From contig JAFYPP010000005.1 of assembly GCA_017559995.1 (NCBI GenBank), positions 1 through 64,000 of the forward strand: a DNA stretch of 64,000 bases, written 5' to 3'. Both the position numbers and the translations under genes were made by a program. Positions 14,614 to 24,800 of this stretch are shown here, piece after piece. The stretch comes from Clostridia bacterium (lineage in GTDB: Bacteria > Bacillota > Clostridia > Oscillospirales > Butyricicoccaceae). Within the stretch, counting starts at the first letter, position 1; each line of letters starts with the position of its first letter. The notes beneath the pieces are model-generated. The model saw only the letters and a program-made list of their open reading frames with translations, was not told where the DNA came from and ran no database searches.

Positions 14614-17600
14614 ATGAAAAAAAGATTGTTGAGTCTGGTATTGGCAGTTGCCATGATCTGCGCGCTGCTGCCTGCGGCGGCCTTTGCAGGGCAGGAGGAC
14701 ACGGTATATCTGTCGGCCTCTTATGACGGTGAATATCTGCCCGGTCTGGCCTATGCGGCGGTCAGTCTGTCCGAGCTGCAGTCCATTGATCTTGCGGATT
14801 ATGGTTTGAGCGACTTTGACACCGGTGAGATCACGGCGCTGCATCTGACCATCTATGCCCACACGGTCTGTCTGGACAAGGATTGGGACGATGTGCGGGT
14901 CAGCGGCTATCCGGGCGCCATTTTCTTTGAGGGCGGCCTCTTTGGATTTGCCGACTGTAATATGAACTACTACGTCAACGGCGAATACCCTGCCATTGAC
15001 GGCTGGGGCGTGACGATGGATCAATGCACGCTGTCCCCCGGCGATTTCATCGACTTTGCGGCCTATTCCAGCTGGAGCTTCTTTTATGACTCGGCGGCAG
15101 GCTTCCACTACTTTATGGACGGAGATCAGATCACCCACAATTACGAAATCGAGGAAGGCGAAAAGCTGACCGTCAAACTGGGCAGAACCTCCGGCGGACT
15201 GGGCGGCGAGACCCTGCTGAACGCCGAGGCCGATTATCCCATCTTCTGCGGTAAAACCCTTTTTGCAGAGGATGCGGAAACTGCAACGACGAACGGCAAC
15301 GGTGAAACCGAGTTTTCTTTTAACGGAGCGGGGACTTACTATCTTTGGGCCGACGGTGCCTATGGTAATGAAGATTTCATGAGCGTCGTATCCTCTCCGG
15401 CCTATGCGGAAGTGACGGTGGAGGCGGCACCCTGCACCCACGAGACTTGGAACGATGCTACCTGTACCACGCCCAAGACCTGTGCAGACTGTGGCGCAAC
15501 CGAGGGTAAAGCCGATCCCGAGGCCCACAGCTATGTGGAAGGCACTTGCGAGCATTGCGGCGCAGCCGAGCCTGTGGTCATCCCTTCCTACATCGTGACA
15601 TTACCCAGCGGCAGCGGTTATACCGTGACTGCAGCCGAAGGCAGCACCTCTCCTGTCACCGAGGGTGGCAGCTATCGTTTTACCGTAACCATCGCCGATG
15701 GCTACGAGGACGGTGCAGACTTTGCGGTCAAGGCCAACGATGTTGTGCTGACTGCTGTTGACGGCGTTTATACCATCGAAAATATCACGGCTGATCAGAC
15801 CATTGCTGTTGTGGGCGTGGTTGAGAAGACGCAAGAACCTGCCCCCACCTGGCGGGAAGTCATGGCGCTGACCCGCGATTACCTCACCGGACAGGCGGAG
15901 GAACAGACGCTCGGCGTTGGCTCCACCAAGGGTGAATGGCAGGTGTTGGGCCTGGCCCGCGACGGTGTGGAGGGTGACTTCTACGTAGCTTATTACGAAA
16001 TCGCGAAGGCGTATATCGAAGAAAATGCCGACGCCAACGGACGGCTGCACGCCAGCAAATCCACCGATAACTCCCGCTTGATCCTTGCGTTGACCGCCGT
16101 GGGCAAGGATGTCACCGATATCGCAGGCTGTGACCTGATCGCCGGCCTGTCCGACCTGAATTATGTAAAAAGTCAGGGAATCAACGGCGCGGTTTTTGCG
16201 CTGATCGCGCTGGATTCCTATGGTTATGACACCGCGGAAACTGCCACCGCCACCCGCGAGGCGCTCATTGACTACATTCTCGGAAAGGAACTGTCCGGCG
16301 GCGGCTGGGCGCTGTCCGGTCAGATCCCCGACGATATGACCCCTATGGCGGTGCAGGCATTGGCGCCCTATTACGATACCGATACCGCCGTCAAGACCGC
16401 CGTGGATAAGGCCCTCACCGTTACGGATGTCATGGTGGAGACTGCCTCCCCCGAAACCTGCGCTCAGATCATCGTGGCCCACGGCGCACTGGGACAGGAC
16501 AGCAGCGACGCCATGACCCGTATGCTGACCTTTGCGCTGAAGGACGGCAGCTTTGAAAAGGCGCCCGGCACGGGTGTCAACCAGATGTCCACCGAGCAGG
16601 CGTTTTACGCCATGGTGGCCTATGACCGCTATCTTTCCGGCGAAAATGCCCTGTACGATATGACCGATGTGGAACTGGAGCAGGTCCAGCCCGAACAGCC
16701 CACGACGGCAGAGACCGTCAAAGCAGCCATGGAAGCCTTGAAGGTCGAGAAGGCCGACAAAAATACCTACACTGCCATGCAGGCCATCCTGGAGGATTAT
16801 GCCAAGCTGACCCGCGAGGAAAAGGCGCTCATCTCCGACGCTTACGAGGCCTTCCTGGACAAGGAAGAGGATTTTGAAGATCTGCTGAAGGACGCCATCG
16901 ACGATGCCAAACTGGATCTGGAAGATCTCTACGAGGAGCTGGACAGCGCCGACTATACCGAAGAAAACTGGGACGAGATCCGTGCCTTGTATCGAGACAT
17001 CCGCGATCGGATGAAGAAGGTGCGCTACACCGAAGAACTGGAAGCGCTGCTGGAAACCTTTGAAGAAGAGGTGGACTGCATTCTGGTGGGTGCCATGGAG
17101 GTCACTTTCCGCCTGATCGGCGACTTCAAGCACGATAGCGGCGTTTCCGATCATGAAGGATACGTTACCTGGATCAAGACCACCGAGTACACCCTGCCCG
17201 CCGAAAGCACGGTCTATGATCTGCTGATGGAGGCGCTGGAGGAGTACGATCTGAACCAGAAGGGCGCGTCCAAAAACTATGTGGAATCCATCCAGGCGCC
17301 TGCGATCCTGGGCGGTTACTGGCTGGGTGAGTTTGACAACGGCCCCAATTCCGGCTGGATGTATACCATCAACGGCGACCATCCCGGCACCGGCCTGAAG
17401 GATCACGAGCTGGAGGACGGCGACGAGGTCATCTGGCACTATGTGGATGACTACACGCTGGAGCAGCGCAAGCCTTCTTCCAAATATTACGAGCATTGGC
17501 TGGAGGCCGATGATATCACTCCCGAAACCTATGTCAAGCGCAATCTGGACAGCATTGTCACCATCGAGGGCAAGGGCGAAGTTAAGCCCGAGCTGAAAAA

Positions 17601-18330
17601 CTCTCACATTGGCAAGGATGTGAAGTTTACCTTCACGCCTGCCGAGAGTTGGGTCATCCAGTCTGTCTCTGTGGACGGCAAGGACAAGGGCGCGATCGAA
17701 ACCTATACCTACAAAAAGCTGGCCATGGATGCCCGTATTGAGGTGATTTTTGAGCAGGCAGCGGAGGTTGCCGAGCCGCTGAACTTCACCGACGTACAGC
17801 CCGGCGACTGGTTCTATGACGACGTGTGCTTCGCCGTGTCCAACGGTCTGTTCAACGGTGTGGATGCCCAAATCTTTGCGCCCAATGCATCCATGACCCG
17901 TGCCATGCTGGTCACTGTGCTCTATCGGCTGGAGGGTCAGCCTGCCGTTGCCGGCAGCAGCACCTTTGCCGATGTGGCAGCCGGCGCATGGTATACTGAT
18001 GCCGTCATTTGGGCCACTCATAACGGCATTGTCAACGGTGTTGGCAACGGTCGGTTCGGCACCAATTACAACGTAACGAGGGAGCAGATCGCCGCCATCC
18101 TGTACCGCTATGCACAGACCTGCGGTTACGATACCGCTGCCCGTGCAAATCTCAGCGGCTATACCGATGGGGCAAGCATCGGCAACTATGCAAAGGACGC
18201 TATGGCGTGGGTCAATGCTGTGGGATTGATCAACGGCCGTGCCGCCGCCACGCTGGCGCCCACCGGCACCGCTACCCGTGCCGAAGTGGCTGCTATGCTC
18301 CACCGCTTTGCGGAAACTGTCGCAAAATAA
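14614..18330 (+). CDS. SLH-anchored intrinsic-factor/transcobalamin-like protein
   Basis: 1238 residues; ATG 14614 after AGGAGG. Signal peptide 1-25 (cut after AFA). Parts in order: N-terminal beta region; a CxxC-rich stretch near 270-320; an InlB-type beta repeat (about 329-405); an alpha/alpha-barrel domain (about 412-690) with terpenoid-cyclase/prenyltransferase repeats (INGAVFALIALDSYGY, SGGGWALSGQIPDDMTPMAV); a charged helical linker (about 700-820); a DUF4430 domain (about 831-950; NSGWMYTINGDHPG, LEDGDEVIWHYVDDY); another beta module; and three SLH domains (about 1056-1236). Alpha barrel plus DUF4430 is the domain pair of intrinsic factor and transcobalamin, which bind cobalamin between them. 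Control by the B12 riboswitch supports a cobalamin-capture role at the cell wall. Binding itself is inferred. Confidence 0.82.
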   Translation: MKKRLLSLVLAVAMICALLPAAAFAGQEDTVYLSASYDGEYLPGLAYAAVSLSELQSIDLADYGLSDFDTGEITALHLTIYAHTVCLDKDWDDVRVSGYPGAIFFEGGLFGFADCNMNYYVNGEYPAIDGWGVTMDQCTLSPGDFIDFAAYSSWSFFYDSAAGFHYFMDGDQITHNYEIEEGEKLTVKLGRTSGGLGGETLLNAEADYPIFCGKTLFAEDAETATTNGNGETEFSFNGAGTYYLWADGAYGNEDFMSVVSSPAYAEVTVEAAPCTHETWNDATCTTPKTCADCGATEGKADPEAHSYVEGTCEHCGAAEPVVIPSYIVTLPSGSGYTVTAAEGSTSPVTEGGSYRFTVTIADGYEDGADFAVKANDVVLTAVDGVYTIENITADQTIAVVGVVEKTQEPAPTWREVMALTRDYLTGQAEEQTLGVGSTKGEWQVLGLARDGVEGDFYVAYYEIAKAYIEENADANGRLHASKSTDNSRLILALTAVGKDVTDIAGCDLIAGLSDLNYVKSQGINGAVFALIALDSYGYDTAETATATREALIDYILGKELSGGGWALSGQIPDDMTPMAVQALAPYYDTDTAVKTAVDKALTVTDVMVETASPETCAQIIVAHGALGQDSSDAMTRMLTFALKDGSFEKAPGTGVNQMSTEQAFYAMVAYDRYLSGENALYDMTDVELEQVQPEQPTTAETVKAAMEALKVEKADKNTYTAMQAILEDYAKLTREEKALISDAYEAFLDKEEDFEDLLKDAIDDAKLDLEDLYEELDSADYTEENWDEIRALYRDIRDRMKKVRYTEELEALLETFEEEVDCILVGAMEVTFRLIGDFKHDSGVSDHEGYVTWIKTTEYTLPAESTVYDLLMEALEEYDLNQKGASKNYVESIQAPAILGGYWLGEFDNGPNSGWMYTINGDHPGTGLKDHELEDGDEVIWHYVDDYTLEQRKPSSKYYEHWLEADDITPETYVKRNLDSIVTIEGKGEVKPELKNSHIGKDVKFTFTPAESWVIQSVSVDGKDKGAIETYTYKKLAMDARIEVIFEQAAEVAEPLNFTDVQPGDWFYDDVCFAVSNGLFNGVDAQIFAPNASMTRAMLVTVLYRLEGQPAVAGSSTFADVAAGAWYTDAVIWATHNGIVNGVGNGRFGTNYNVTREQIAAILYRYAQTCGYDTAARANLSGYTDGASIGNYAKDAMAWVNAVGLINGRAAATLAPTGTATRAEVAAMLHRFAETVAK

Positions 18331-18337
18331 ATTGAAC

Positions 18338-18383
18338 GCACAAGGCCAGCCTCGATTTCCCGGGGCTGGCACCTGTGCTTTTT
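18338..18383 (+). terminator. Intergenic hairpin between the two SLH genes
   Basis: GCACA/TGTGC and GGCCAGCC/GGCTGGC stems close a loop, followed by five T, just before the next ribosome site. It probably lowers expression of the downstream genes or protects RNA ends. Confidence 0.6.
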
Positions 18384-18398
18384 CAAAGGAGGATGCAA

Positions 18399-19751
18399 AT
18401 GTTCCGTTTTCAAAGAATCTGTGCTCTGCCGCTGGTCATCCTGCTGGCTGTCAGCATGATCCTGCCCGCTTCTGCTGCCGATTCCCTGACCGACACCGGC
18501 AGTTGGCTGCAGAAAAAGATCACCGCCCCGGCCGTTGCTTCGGTGGGCGGTGAGTGGGCGGTGATCGGTCTGGCTCGCTCGGATATCGAGGTGCCGCAGA
18601 ACTGGTACGATTCCTATTATAATAATGTTGTAACCACGGTAAAAGCCTGCGGCGGTGTACTGCACAAGCGGAAATATACCGAATACTCCCGTGTGGTGCT
18701 GGCCCTTACCGCCATCGGCAAGGATCCCGCCAATGTTGCGGGTTATAACCTGCTGAACCCCCTTTCCGACTTCGATGCCACCGTTTGGCAGGGAGTCAAC
18801 GGCGCCATTTGGGCGCTCATCGCCTTGGACAGTGGCAGCTATGTAAGCACCGTGCGGCAGGATTATGTGGATCACATCGCGGCGCATCAGCTTTCTTGCG
18901 GAGGTTGGGCGCTGTCGGGAGAAACACCCGATACCGATCTCACGGCCATGGCTTTGCAGGCGCTGGCCGGATACCGAACCCAGCCTGCCGTCAAAAGAGC
19001 CGTCGACAGGGCCTTGAGCTGGCTTTCCAAAACCCAGAACGCCGACGGCAGTTTTTCGGTGGAGGGGATCCCCACCTGCGAATCTACCGCGCAGGTGCTG
19101 GTGGCAATGGGCGCTCTTGGCATGGATCCGGAGGATAGCCGTTTCGTCAAAAACGGTTGTACGGCAGAGAAAGCGCTGTTGTCCTTTTACACCGCTGGTA
19201 AAGGGTTTTCCCATGCCCGGGGTGGCGGTACCGACGGCATGGCCACTGAACAGGCCTTTTATGCGTTGGTATCTTTGCGGCGTCAGCGTGAAAACCGACC
19301 TGCGCTGTATGATATCTGTCCCTTTGCCGATTTGAACGGTCATCCTAACCGCAAGGCCATTTTGTCGCTGTATGACCGAGGCATCGCCAACGGCATGGGG
19401 GATGGCAGCTTTTCGCCTGACGCCACCATGACCCGGGCACAGTTCTGCACCATGGTCAGCCGTGCGTTGGAGTTAAAGCCGACCTACCGCCCGGTGTTTT
19501 CTGATGTGAAGCAGAGTGACTGGTATGGCGGCTGGGTCAGCGCCGCCAATGCCAATGGCATTGTCAACGGTGTTGGCAGCGGTCGTTTCGACCCGGAAGG
19601 CACCATCATCGGTCAGCACGCCGCCCTGATGGTCAATCGTGCCGCCGCGGTGCTGGGCGTGTCGCACACCGCTGTCAATTCATCTGCCAAGCCCATCCGC
19701 CGGTGCGAGATGGCACAAATGGTCTTTGACCTGTTGGAGGCGGCAAAATGA
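18399..19751 (+). CDS. SLH-anchored alpha-barrel (intrinsic-factor alpha-domain-like) protein
   Basis: 450 residues; ATG 18399 placed 6 bases after AAAGGAGG. Signal peptide about 1-27 (ends ASA). Residues about 35-300 form the same terpenoid-cyclase-like barrel as the larger protein (GVNGAIWALIALDSGSY, SCGGWALSGETPDTDLTAMAL, GMATEQAFYALV). Two clear SLH domains and a degenerate third follow (about 305-450). It lacks DUF4430, but the next gene encodes that domain alone. Together they could form a two-part version of intrinsic factor, one part on the cell wall and one on the membrane. Same operon, B12-controlled. Confidence 0.8.
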   Translation: MFRFQRICALPLVILLAVSMILPASAADSLTDTGSWLQKKITAPAVASVGGEWAVIGLARSDIEVPQNWYDSYYNNVVTTVKACGGVLHKRKYTEYSRVVLALTAIGKDPANVAGYNLLNPLSDFDATVWQGVNGAIWALIALDSGSYVSTVRQDYVDHIAAHQLSCGGWALSGETPDTDLTAMALQALAGYRTQPAVKRAVDRALSWLSKTQNADGSFSVEGIPTCESTAQVLVAMGALGMDPEDSRFVKNGCTAEKALLSFYTAGKGFSHARGGGTDGMATEQAFYALVSLRRQRENRPALYDICPFADLNGHPNRKAILSLYDRGIANGMGDGSFSPDATMTRAQFCTMVSRALELKPTYRPVFSDVKQSDWYGGWVSAANANGIVNGVGSGRFDPEGTIIGQHAALMVNRAAAVLGVSHTAVNSSAKPIRRCEMAQMVFDLLEAAK

Positions 19752-20233
19752 GAAAACTATGTGTACTTTTGTGTCTGCTGCTGACCCTTTCCGGCTGCAG
19801 CAAACCTGCAGCGGTGGAGATCACCGGCCCGGCATGCACCATCTCTATCTCCTGTGCCACGATCTTGAACAATCCGGAAAAGCTGGATTCCGAAAAGTCC
19901 GAACTGGTGCCTGTTGATGGCTGGCTGCTGACGGAAACAAAGGTAGCGCTGCAGGAGGGGGACAGCGTCTTTGAATTGCTGCTGCGGGCCTGTCATGAGA
20001 ACGATCTGCACATGGAATATGTGGACACACCCCTGTATGATTCGGCCTATATCGAGGGTATCGGCAACCTGTACGAGTTCGACTGCGGCAACGAGTCGGG
20101 GTGGATGTACAGCGTAAACGGCATATTCCCCAATTACGGCTGCAGTCAGCACAAGCCCCAGGACGGCGACGTGATCCGCTGGGTCTACACCTGTGATCTC
20201 GGGCGGGACGTGGGCGAACGGATGGCGGAGTGA
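19748..20233 (+). CDS. DUF4430 (transcobalamin beta-domain-like) lipoprotein
   Basis: 161 residues. The ATG overlaps the stop of the previous gene (ATGA), so the two are translationally coupled. A lipoprotein signal ends at LSGC (Cys18). The rest is a single DUF4430 domain: DSVFELLLRACHENDLHMEY, then YIEGIGNLYEFDCGNESGWM, NGIFPNYGC and DGDVIRWVYTCD. This domain is related to the C-terminal cobalamin-covering domain of transcobalamin. It is anchored in the membrane, where it could receive B12 from the SLH proteins and pass it to a BtuF/BtuCD-type importer, none of which is in the window. Confidence 0.82.
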   Translation: MRKLCVLLCLLLTLSGCSKPAAVEITGPACTISISCATILNNPEKLDSEKSELVPVDGWLLTETKVALQEGDSVFELLLRACHENDLHMEYVDTPLYDSAYIEGIGNLYEFDCGNESGWMYSVNGIFPNYGCSQHKPQDGDVIRWVYTCDLGRDVGERMAE

Positions 20234-20365
20234 CAGCTTTTCGGGAGGAGGCAGTGGACTGGGCATAGTAATGACAGTGTATATTATGAAAATCCTCGTC
20301 TGGCGGTGGCAATTGCGCTATCATAAAAGTAAATGCGCGATATGCGCAAAGAAAGGATGTTTTTT

Positions 20366-20767
20366 ATGAAAAAGACCGCATTGCCACGCACGATGTTCAC
20401 GCAGAAAATGGTCCCGGCCTCCACGATGAACCAGATCACCTGTGTAAACATCTACAAAGACGGTAAGTTCAACATGAATGGAAAATTGGCCGCCAGTCTA
20501 GGCGGAAAAACGCTGGAACTTTCGTTTACCGATGATGGACAGCATTTCTTGCTGGAGGAGTCTTCCGGAGGTGCGCAAAGTGTTCGATTCCCGAAAAGCG
20601 GCTCCAGAAGAATGCTTATGGTCACAGAACTTTTGGAGCAGCAGCATATCATGCTGCCTGCCAAATACGAAGTTTGGCTGACAGAAGATGGTGTATGGCA
20701 GGGGGATCTTCTGGAAAACCCTATGCTGTCGCAATCGCCAAAGCTCCGCAGTTCGAAAAAACATTGA
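20366..20767 (+). CDS. Unknown protein; may continue by -1 frameshift
   Basis: 133 residues, starting at ATG 20366 after GAAAGGA. Beta-rich middle (ITCVNIYKDGKFNMNGKLA, KTLELSFTDDGQHFLL) and a short basic end (RSSKKH). I recognise no family. The stop lies just after a run of six A (20756-20761); slipping back one base there would continue in the open -1 frame to 21090. It stands after the B12 operon without a terminator I can see, but with different base composition from it. Confidence 0.5.
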   Translation: MKKTALPRTMFTQKMVPASTMNQITCVNIYKDGKFNMNGKLAASLGGKTLELSFTDDGQHFLLEESSGGAQSVRFPKSGSRRMLMVTELLEQQHIMLPAKYEVWLTEDGVWQGDLLENPMLSQSPKLRSSKKH

Positions 20768-21090
20768 TTGCGTTACCGCGGCAGTACCTTGCCGTTCTAA
20801 ACCAATACTTGCATCCGTACACAACGGAAGATGATTTTCAGCAAATGGTTCTGCGGTGCTGCGAAGTCTGGCGAAAACCGCATAGAAATAAATATGAAAC
20901 AGTGCATCGGTTCATTCAACGGGATATTGCCGAGCGCAGAAAAGAGACAAATCGCTTGTACAGCCGAAGAAATATTTCCTTTGATCAGTGTATCGGAGAT
21001 AGCAGATGGCCGGTTTCCGATTGGTTTAACCCCTGCAATAGCGAGGAGGATGAGGAAGCGGCGATAGATTTGCTTTTAAATTGCAACTGA
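20695..21090 (+). CDS. Unknown helical protein in the -1 frame, likely the second half of the previous gene
   Basis: The open frame from ATG 20695 (no good ribosome site) overlaps the previous gene by 73 bases. The part past the overlap (LIALPRQYLAVLNQYLHPYT, then DDFQQMVLRCCEVWRKPHRN) is helical and charged, ending in an acidic stretch. With no proper start signal, it is more likely the distal part of one protein of about 240 residues, joined by frameshifting at the A run or split by a mutation. Family unknown. Confidence 0.4.
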   Translation: MAGGSSGKPYAVAIAKAPQFEKTLIALPRQYLAVLNQYLHPYTTEDDFQQMVLRCCEVWRKPHRNKYETVHRFIQRDIAERRKETNRLYSRRNISFDQCIGDSRWPVSDWFNPCNSEEDEEAAIDLLLNCN

Positions 21091-21191
21091 GGGATTGCTG
21101 CATTGTGCGCCGCCCCCTTCCCAGAATCAGTTACTTGTAGGAATACTTGATGCTCGTTTCAGATTATTTTCCTTCATGTAGTTGGGAGTAG

Positions 21192-21224
21192 AAAAGCAGG
21201 CTGTTTTGTGAACAGCCTGCTTTT
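21192..21224 (+). terminator. Strong intrinsic terminator ending cassette C3 genes
   Basis: AAAAGCAGGCTGTT pairs with AACAGCCTGCTTTT around TTGTG, a near-perfect stem with T run. The bases between 21225 and R4 hold only AT-rich sequence resembling the left edge of R1. Confidence 0.85.
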
Positions 21225-21392
21225 GCTCAATATTCCATATTCAAATATCCATTCACTATATAGAGTTCAGAAAAAACAGCAAGACACTATACCACTCAAT
21301 CTTTACGCTTGGGCTATGCTTACAATGGGTGGCACAATCACCTTTCCGAGGATAATTCTTGCACTCGAAACATAAAATTATCCTGTTTTTGC

Positions 21393-21690
21393 CCGTCAGC
21401 GAATCGTCAGCGCGGTGCTGACCAAAAAACGACTCTATGATCGCTGTCCTCCGGGTTCTATGCCCGGAGGGAGCTTCTCATAACGGAGGTCGTAGGTTCA
21501 AATCCTGCCTCCGCAACCACTAGGAAAGCCTCGTCATCTTAGGATGGCGAGGCTTTTTTCTCATGTTTTCACGCTTTCGATGTAGATGGAAATAACCGGT
21601 TTAGATGGGTTCAGACAGTTCTTTTCGGTCAGCAGATTGTCGGCGAGACAGACCTTTGCTGCCACCCTCGTCAGCGCGCCGTCAGCGCGG
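21393..21690 (+). repeat. Repeat R4: tRNA-Met 3' fragment with arms
   Basis: GTCAGC arm at 21395-21422, hairpin (CCTCCGGG/CCCGGAGG), tRNA-Met 3' fragment at 21477-21519 with a 2-base loss in the anticodon stem, shared terminator at 21524-21560, right arm to about 21688. The left edge (21340-21392) also resembles R1. It divides C3 from C4. Confidence 0.85.
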
Positions 21691-21824
21691 ACGGCGGAAG
21701 AAGAGACACTCCCCTTTTTCATTAGTGTAGCGCAACGCTATTGCATATTGAAATTGTCAGAACTATAATGGACTCAAGAAGCCCTATAGAATTGTCGAAA
21801 TATAAGAAATGCGAGGGTACAGCT

Positions 21825-24800
21825 ATGAAACGAACACAAAGATGGATTTCGTTGGTTCTGTGTGTGGCCATGGTTTTTACTGTGTTACCAACACAGGTAT
21901 TGGCCGCTTCAAGAACTTTGTCAAAAAGCCGTAGTGCTAGCACAAAGACCTATTCGGATGCGATAAAGCCGGGTGATTTTTTGATATTGGGAAATTATAA
22001 TGGACATCCATTGCTGTGGACGGTTGTTAACTCAGCGGGCGGAGAGGTAACGCTGTTTTGCAGTGAGGTTCTCTTCGAGGGTGAAATCGACGCATCAATG
22101 CATGAGGTTATTGCCTATGCAAACTTAGTTGGTGGTGCGTGGGAAGGCGATAGCAATTGGCACACCAGTGATATCCGGAATTACCTGAACTCGGATGAAA
22201 AAGTAGTTAGCTATAAAGGGGCATCAAAAAATGAGTTACCGAGTTATTCTTCTTTGCCTGGCTTTCTCAACAATTTTACCCAAGATGAACTTTCGCTGAT
22301 TGTCGATACTACTCATAAATCTCATATACAATACCACCGTACACTAACTGATAAGGACGGTGGAAGTTCGTTTGCAAGAATAGAGATGTTTGATGATCTT
22401 TTGGGTTTCAACGAGAACGCATACAGGGGTTTAGCTTATAAAAATACTACAGAAAAGTTTTTTCTGCCCGATGCGATGGACTTGAAACGGGCAAACGAGA
22501 ACATTGGCAGCATGATGTATATGGAGTATGCTTATGATACTGCTAATGGTCAGCATTATGCCCCTGCATACAGAGAAGGGTTTTGGTTACGTGAACCTGT
22601 AATTTCTGGATCGAACTATCTTTTTTGGGGTATATATTTTTTGGATACCTTCAGCAGTAATGGGGCCGGGTATGCAGTTTTCAAGAGAGGCATTCGACCA
22701 ATGTGCAATATCCAGTTCCCTTACAAGCAAACTCTTTCAGGCGAAGGCACACTCAAATCGCCGTATGAAATTAACCATGGAGATAATGAGGCACAAAAGG
22801 TTCAGAAGCCACAGACTCTTGACGTGCCTAACGGGAAATATTGTATCTGCGTAGTGGATGAAACCGGACAGCCGATAGAAAATGCATCTGTTAATTGGAC
22901 TGTCTACTGGGATGATAGCGATGGCATAACCGAGGAACAATTTACAGACGAAAAAGGTTGTGTATTCTTTGATCGCTTTACGGTAGATCTTCCACTTATT
23001 ACAGTCGAAAAAGACAACTATATTAAATGGACAAACCAGGATACCAATTGGCAAAAGAGTGAGGAGCATTTCGAGAAGGTTGTGCTTTATCCCAAAGCGT
23101 ACGGCGCGTATAAACTGAAAGAGGCTCGGTTCTCCGCAAATAATCTTGTTTGGACCTGGGATCTGTTGACTAAAACGAAAAAACGAACACTTGGCACGGA
23201 TGCAGATCTTGTATGGGATGCAAATAATGCCACTTTCTACCTTTCCTGTTCCGCATATGAAGCAGATCGTATTTCCTCCTATGAGTTGTGGCAAAAGGAC
23301 CAACTCATCGCAACAAGCACGACTGGTTTCTTTGAAGAACTATCCAATGAACAATTCTCTGAGGGTGGCGGCTGTTTCGTTCGCGTTATCTCAACGGACA
23401 ATACCAAAGTAGATACTGCAATCAACCTAGAGTTTATCAAGGCGGAGATCAATAAGAATATGTCGCTAAATCTTATGAGTGACAGACTAACGTTTAAGAT
23501 AGCGGACAGTATACCTTTTGTGGGTGGAACCACGGTGAACTTTTCTTGGCCCATCACCGTGCCTGTTACTGCAGTTTTGACCGACGGAAAAGTTCAGTTT
23601 GGCTTTAATGTAAACATGGAAGGCGGGAAATCTGACGAAGAAAAAATTAAAGACGTAAAAGAAGTGATTACAAAGGCTCGCGATCTTAAAAGCGCATTCA
23701 CCAAACAAAACTATGCCAAATATTTGTCACTGGTACATGAACCTTCTCCTGTTGAGTTTTTTGGAGATGCAGAAGTTAATATACTGGGTTATGCTGAAAT
23801 GGACCTCGGGAGTCCTGTTGCTTCTGGATATATCATACTGGAAATGGAGGCCAGTCTGGTTGAGTATGGTTACGATACATTGGTGCCGGTTTTGACTATA
23901 ATTCTCCCCGTTACGGTACAATGCGAACTAAGTGCCGGCATGGATGTGCAGGCAGGCGTTTCTTACGACTGGGAGAACGCAACATTTCGCAGTGCTCTGA
24001 CATTCAACCCGTGGGCTGAACTAGAGGCTTTTGGCGGAGTTGGTGCTAAAAAAATTGCGGGCGTTGGTGCATATGGTAGTGCGCTATTAGAGGCAGAAAT
24101 TAAAACCAAAGGCACGCCGAATGGTCTGCAATACATCGATCTTACCGGTGAACTGGGTATAAAGGCATATCTGGGTCCGTTTTCCGGTGAACGACCGTTT
24201 GCATATGATACGTGGCATATCTATTCTGCCAATAATGTTAAGCGGCTTACCTTGGATGACCGGGCAACGCTTTGGAACTCGATTTTTGATGCCTCAACCT
24301 ACCAACTGCAAGATTTAAGCTATCTTAGCGAGGAAAGCGGGCAACTTGGCGAAGTAGTTTTCGCCGAACCAATGGCCGCTGCTGCAGGCAGCGCAAAGAC
24401 GGCGTTTACAAACCTGCTGCAAAACACCTATCGGAATGCACAACCTGTAATGGTCGCAACAGAAGATGCTGTCTATGTGGCCTTTCTGCATGCGAACTCA
24501 GAAACGGGAAACATTTATGTTGTCACGGCAAAATACGATGGAGAAGGTTGGTTTGGAACAGTTCGTGCGGATGACAACGCGCTTTTGGATGATGCGCCCA
24601 GCCTGTGCGTCGACGAAAACGGTACGATTCACTTAGCCTATGCCAGAACTGATTCTGCCTTTGATGGCGAAACGCTTTTGAGTTATGCCGAGAACCAAAG
24701 CATTGTTGTAGGAACACTTGATCCGGATACACTGGAGTTTACTGAAACAGAGGAGTATTTTGCCGAAGGATATGCAAATAAGCAACAGTTAGTTCTCATT

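Noticed and set aside
15601-18372. A 923-codon open frame opposite the intrinsic-factor-like gene
   Set aside because: It is a mirror of GC-rich coding DNA on the other strand; the plus-strand gene has a signal peptide, known domains and a ribosome site. The same holds for other long minus frames at 14599-15555, 42739-44004, 54999-56594 and plus frames opposite hyuAB.
20695-21090. Sigma factor gene
   Set aside because: A faint resemblance to a short sigma-like helical protein was considered, but no region 2 or 4 motif can be pointed out.
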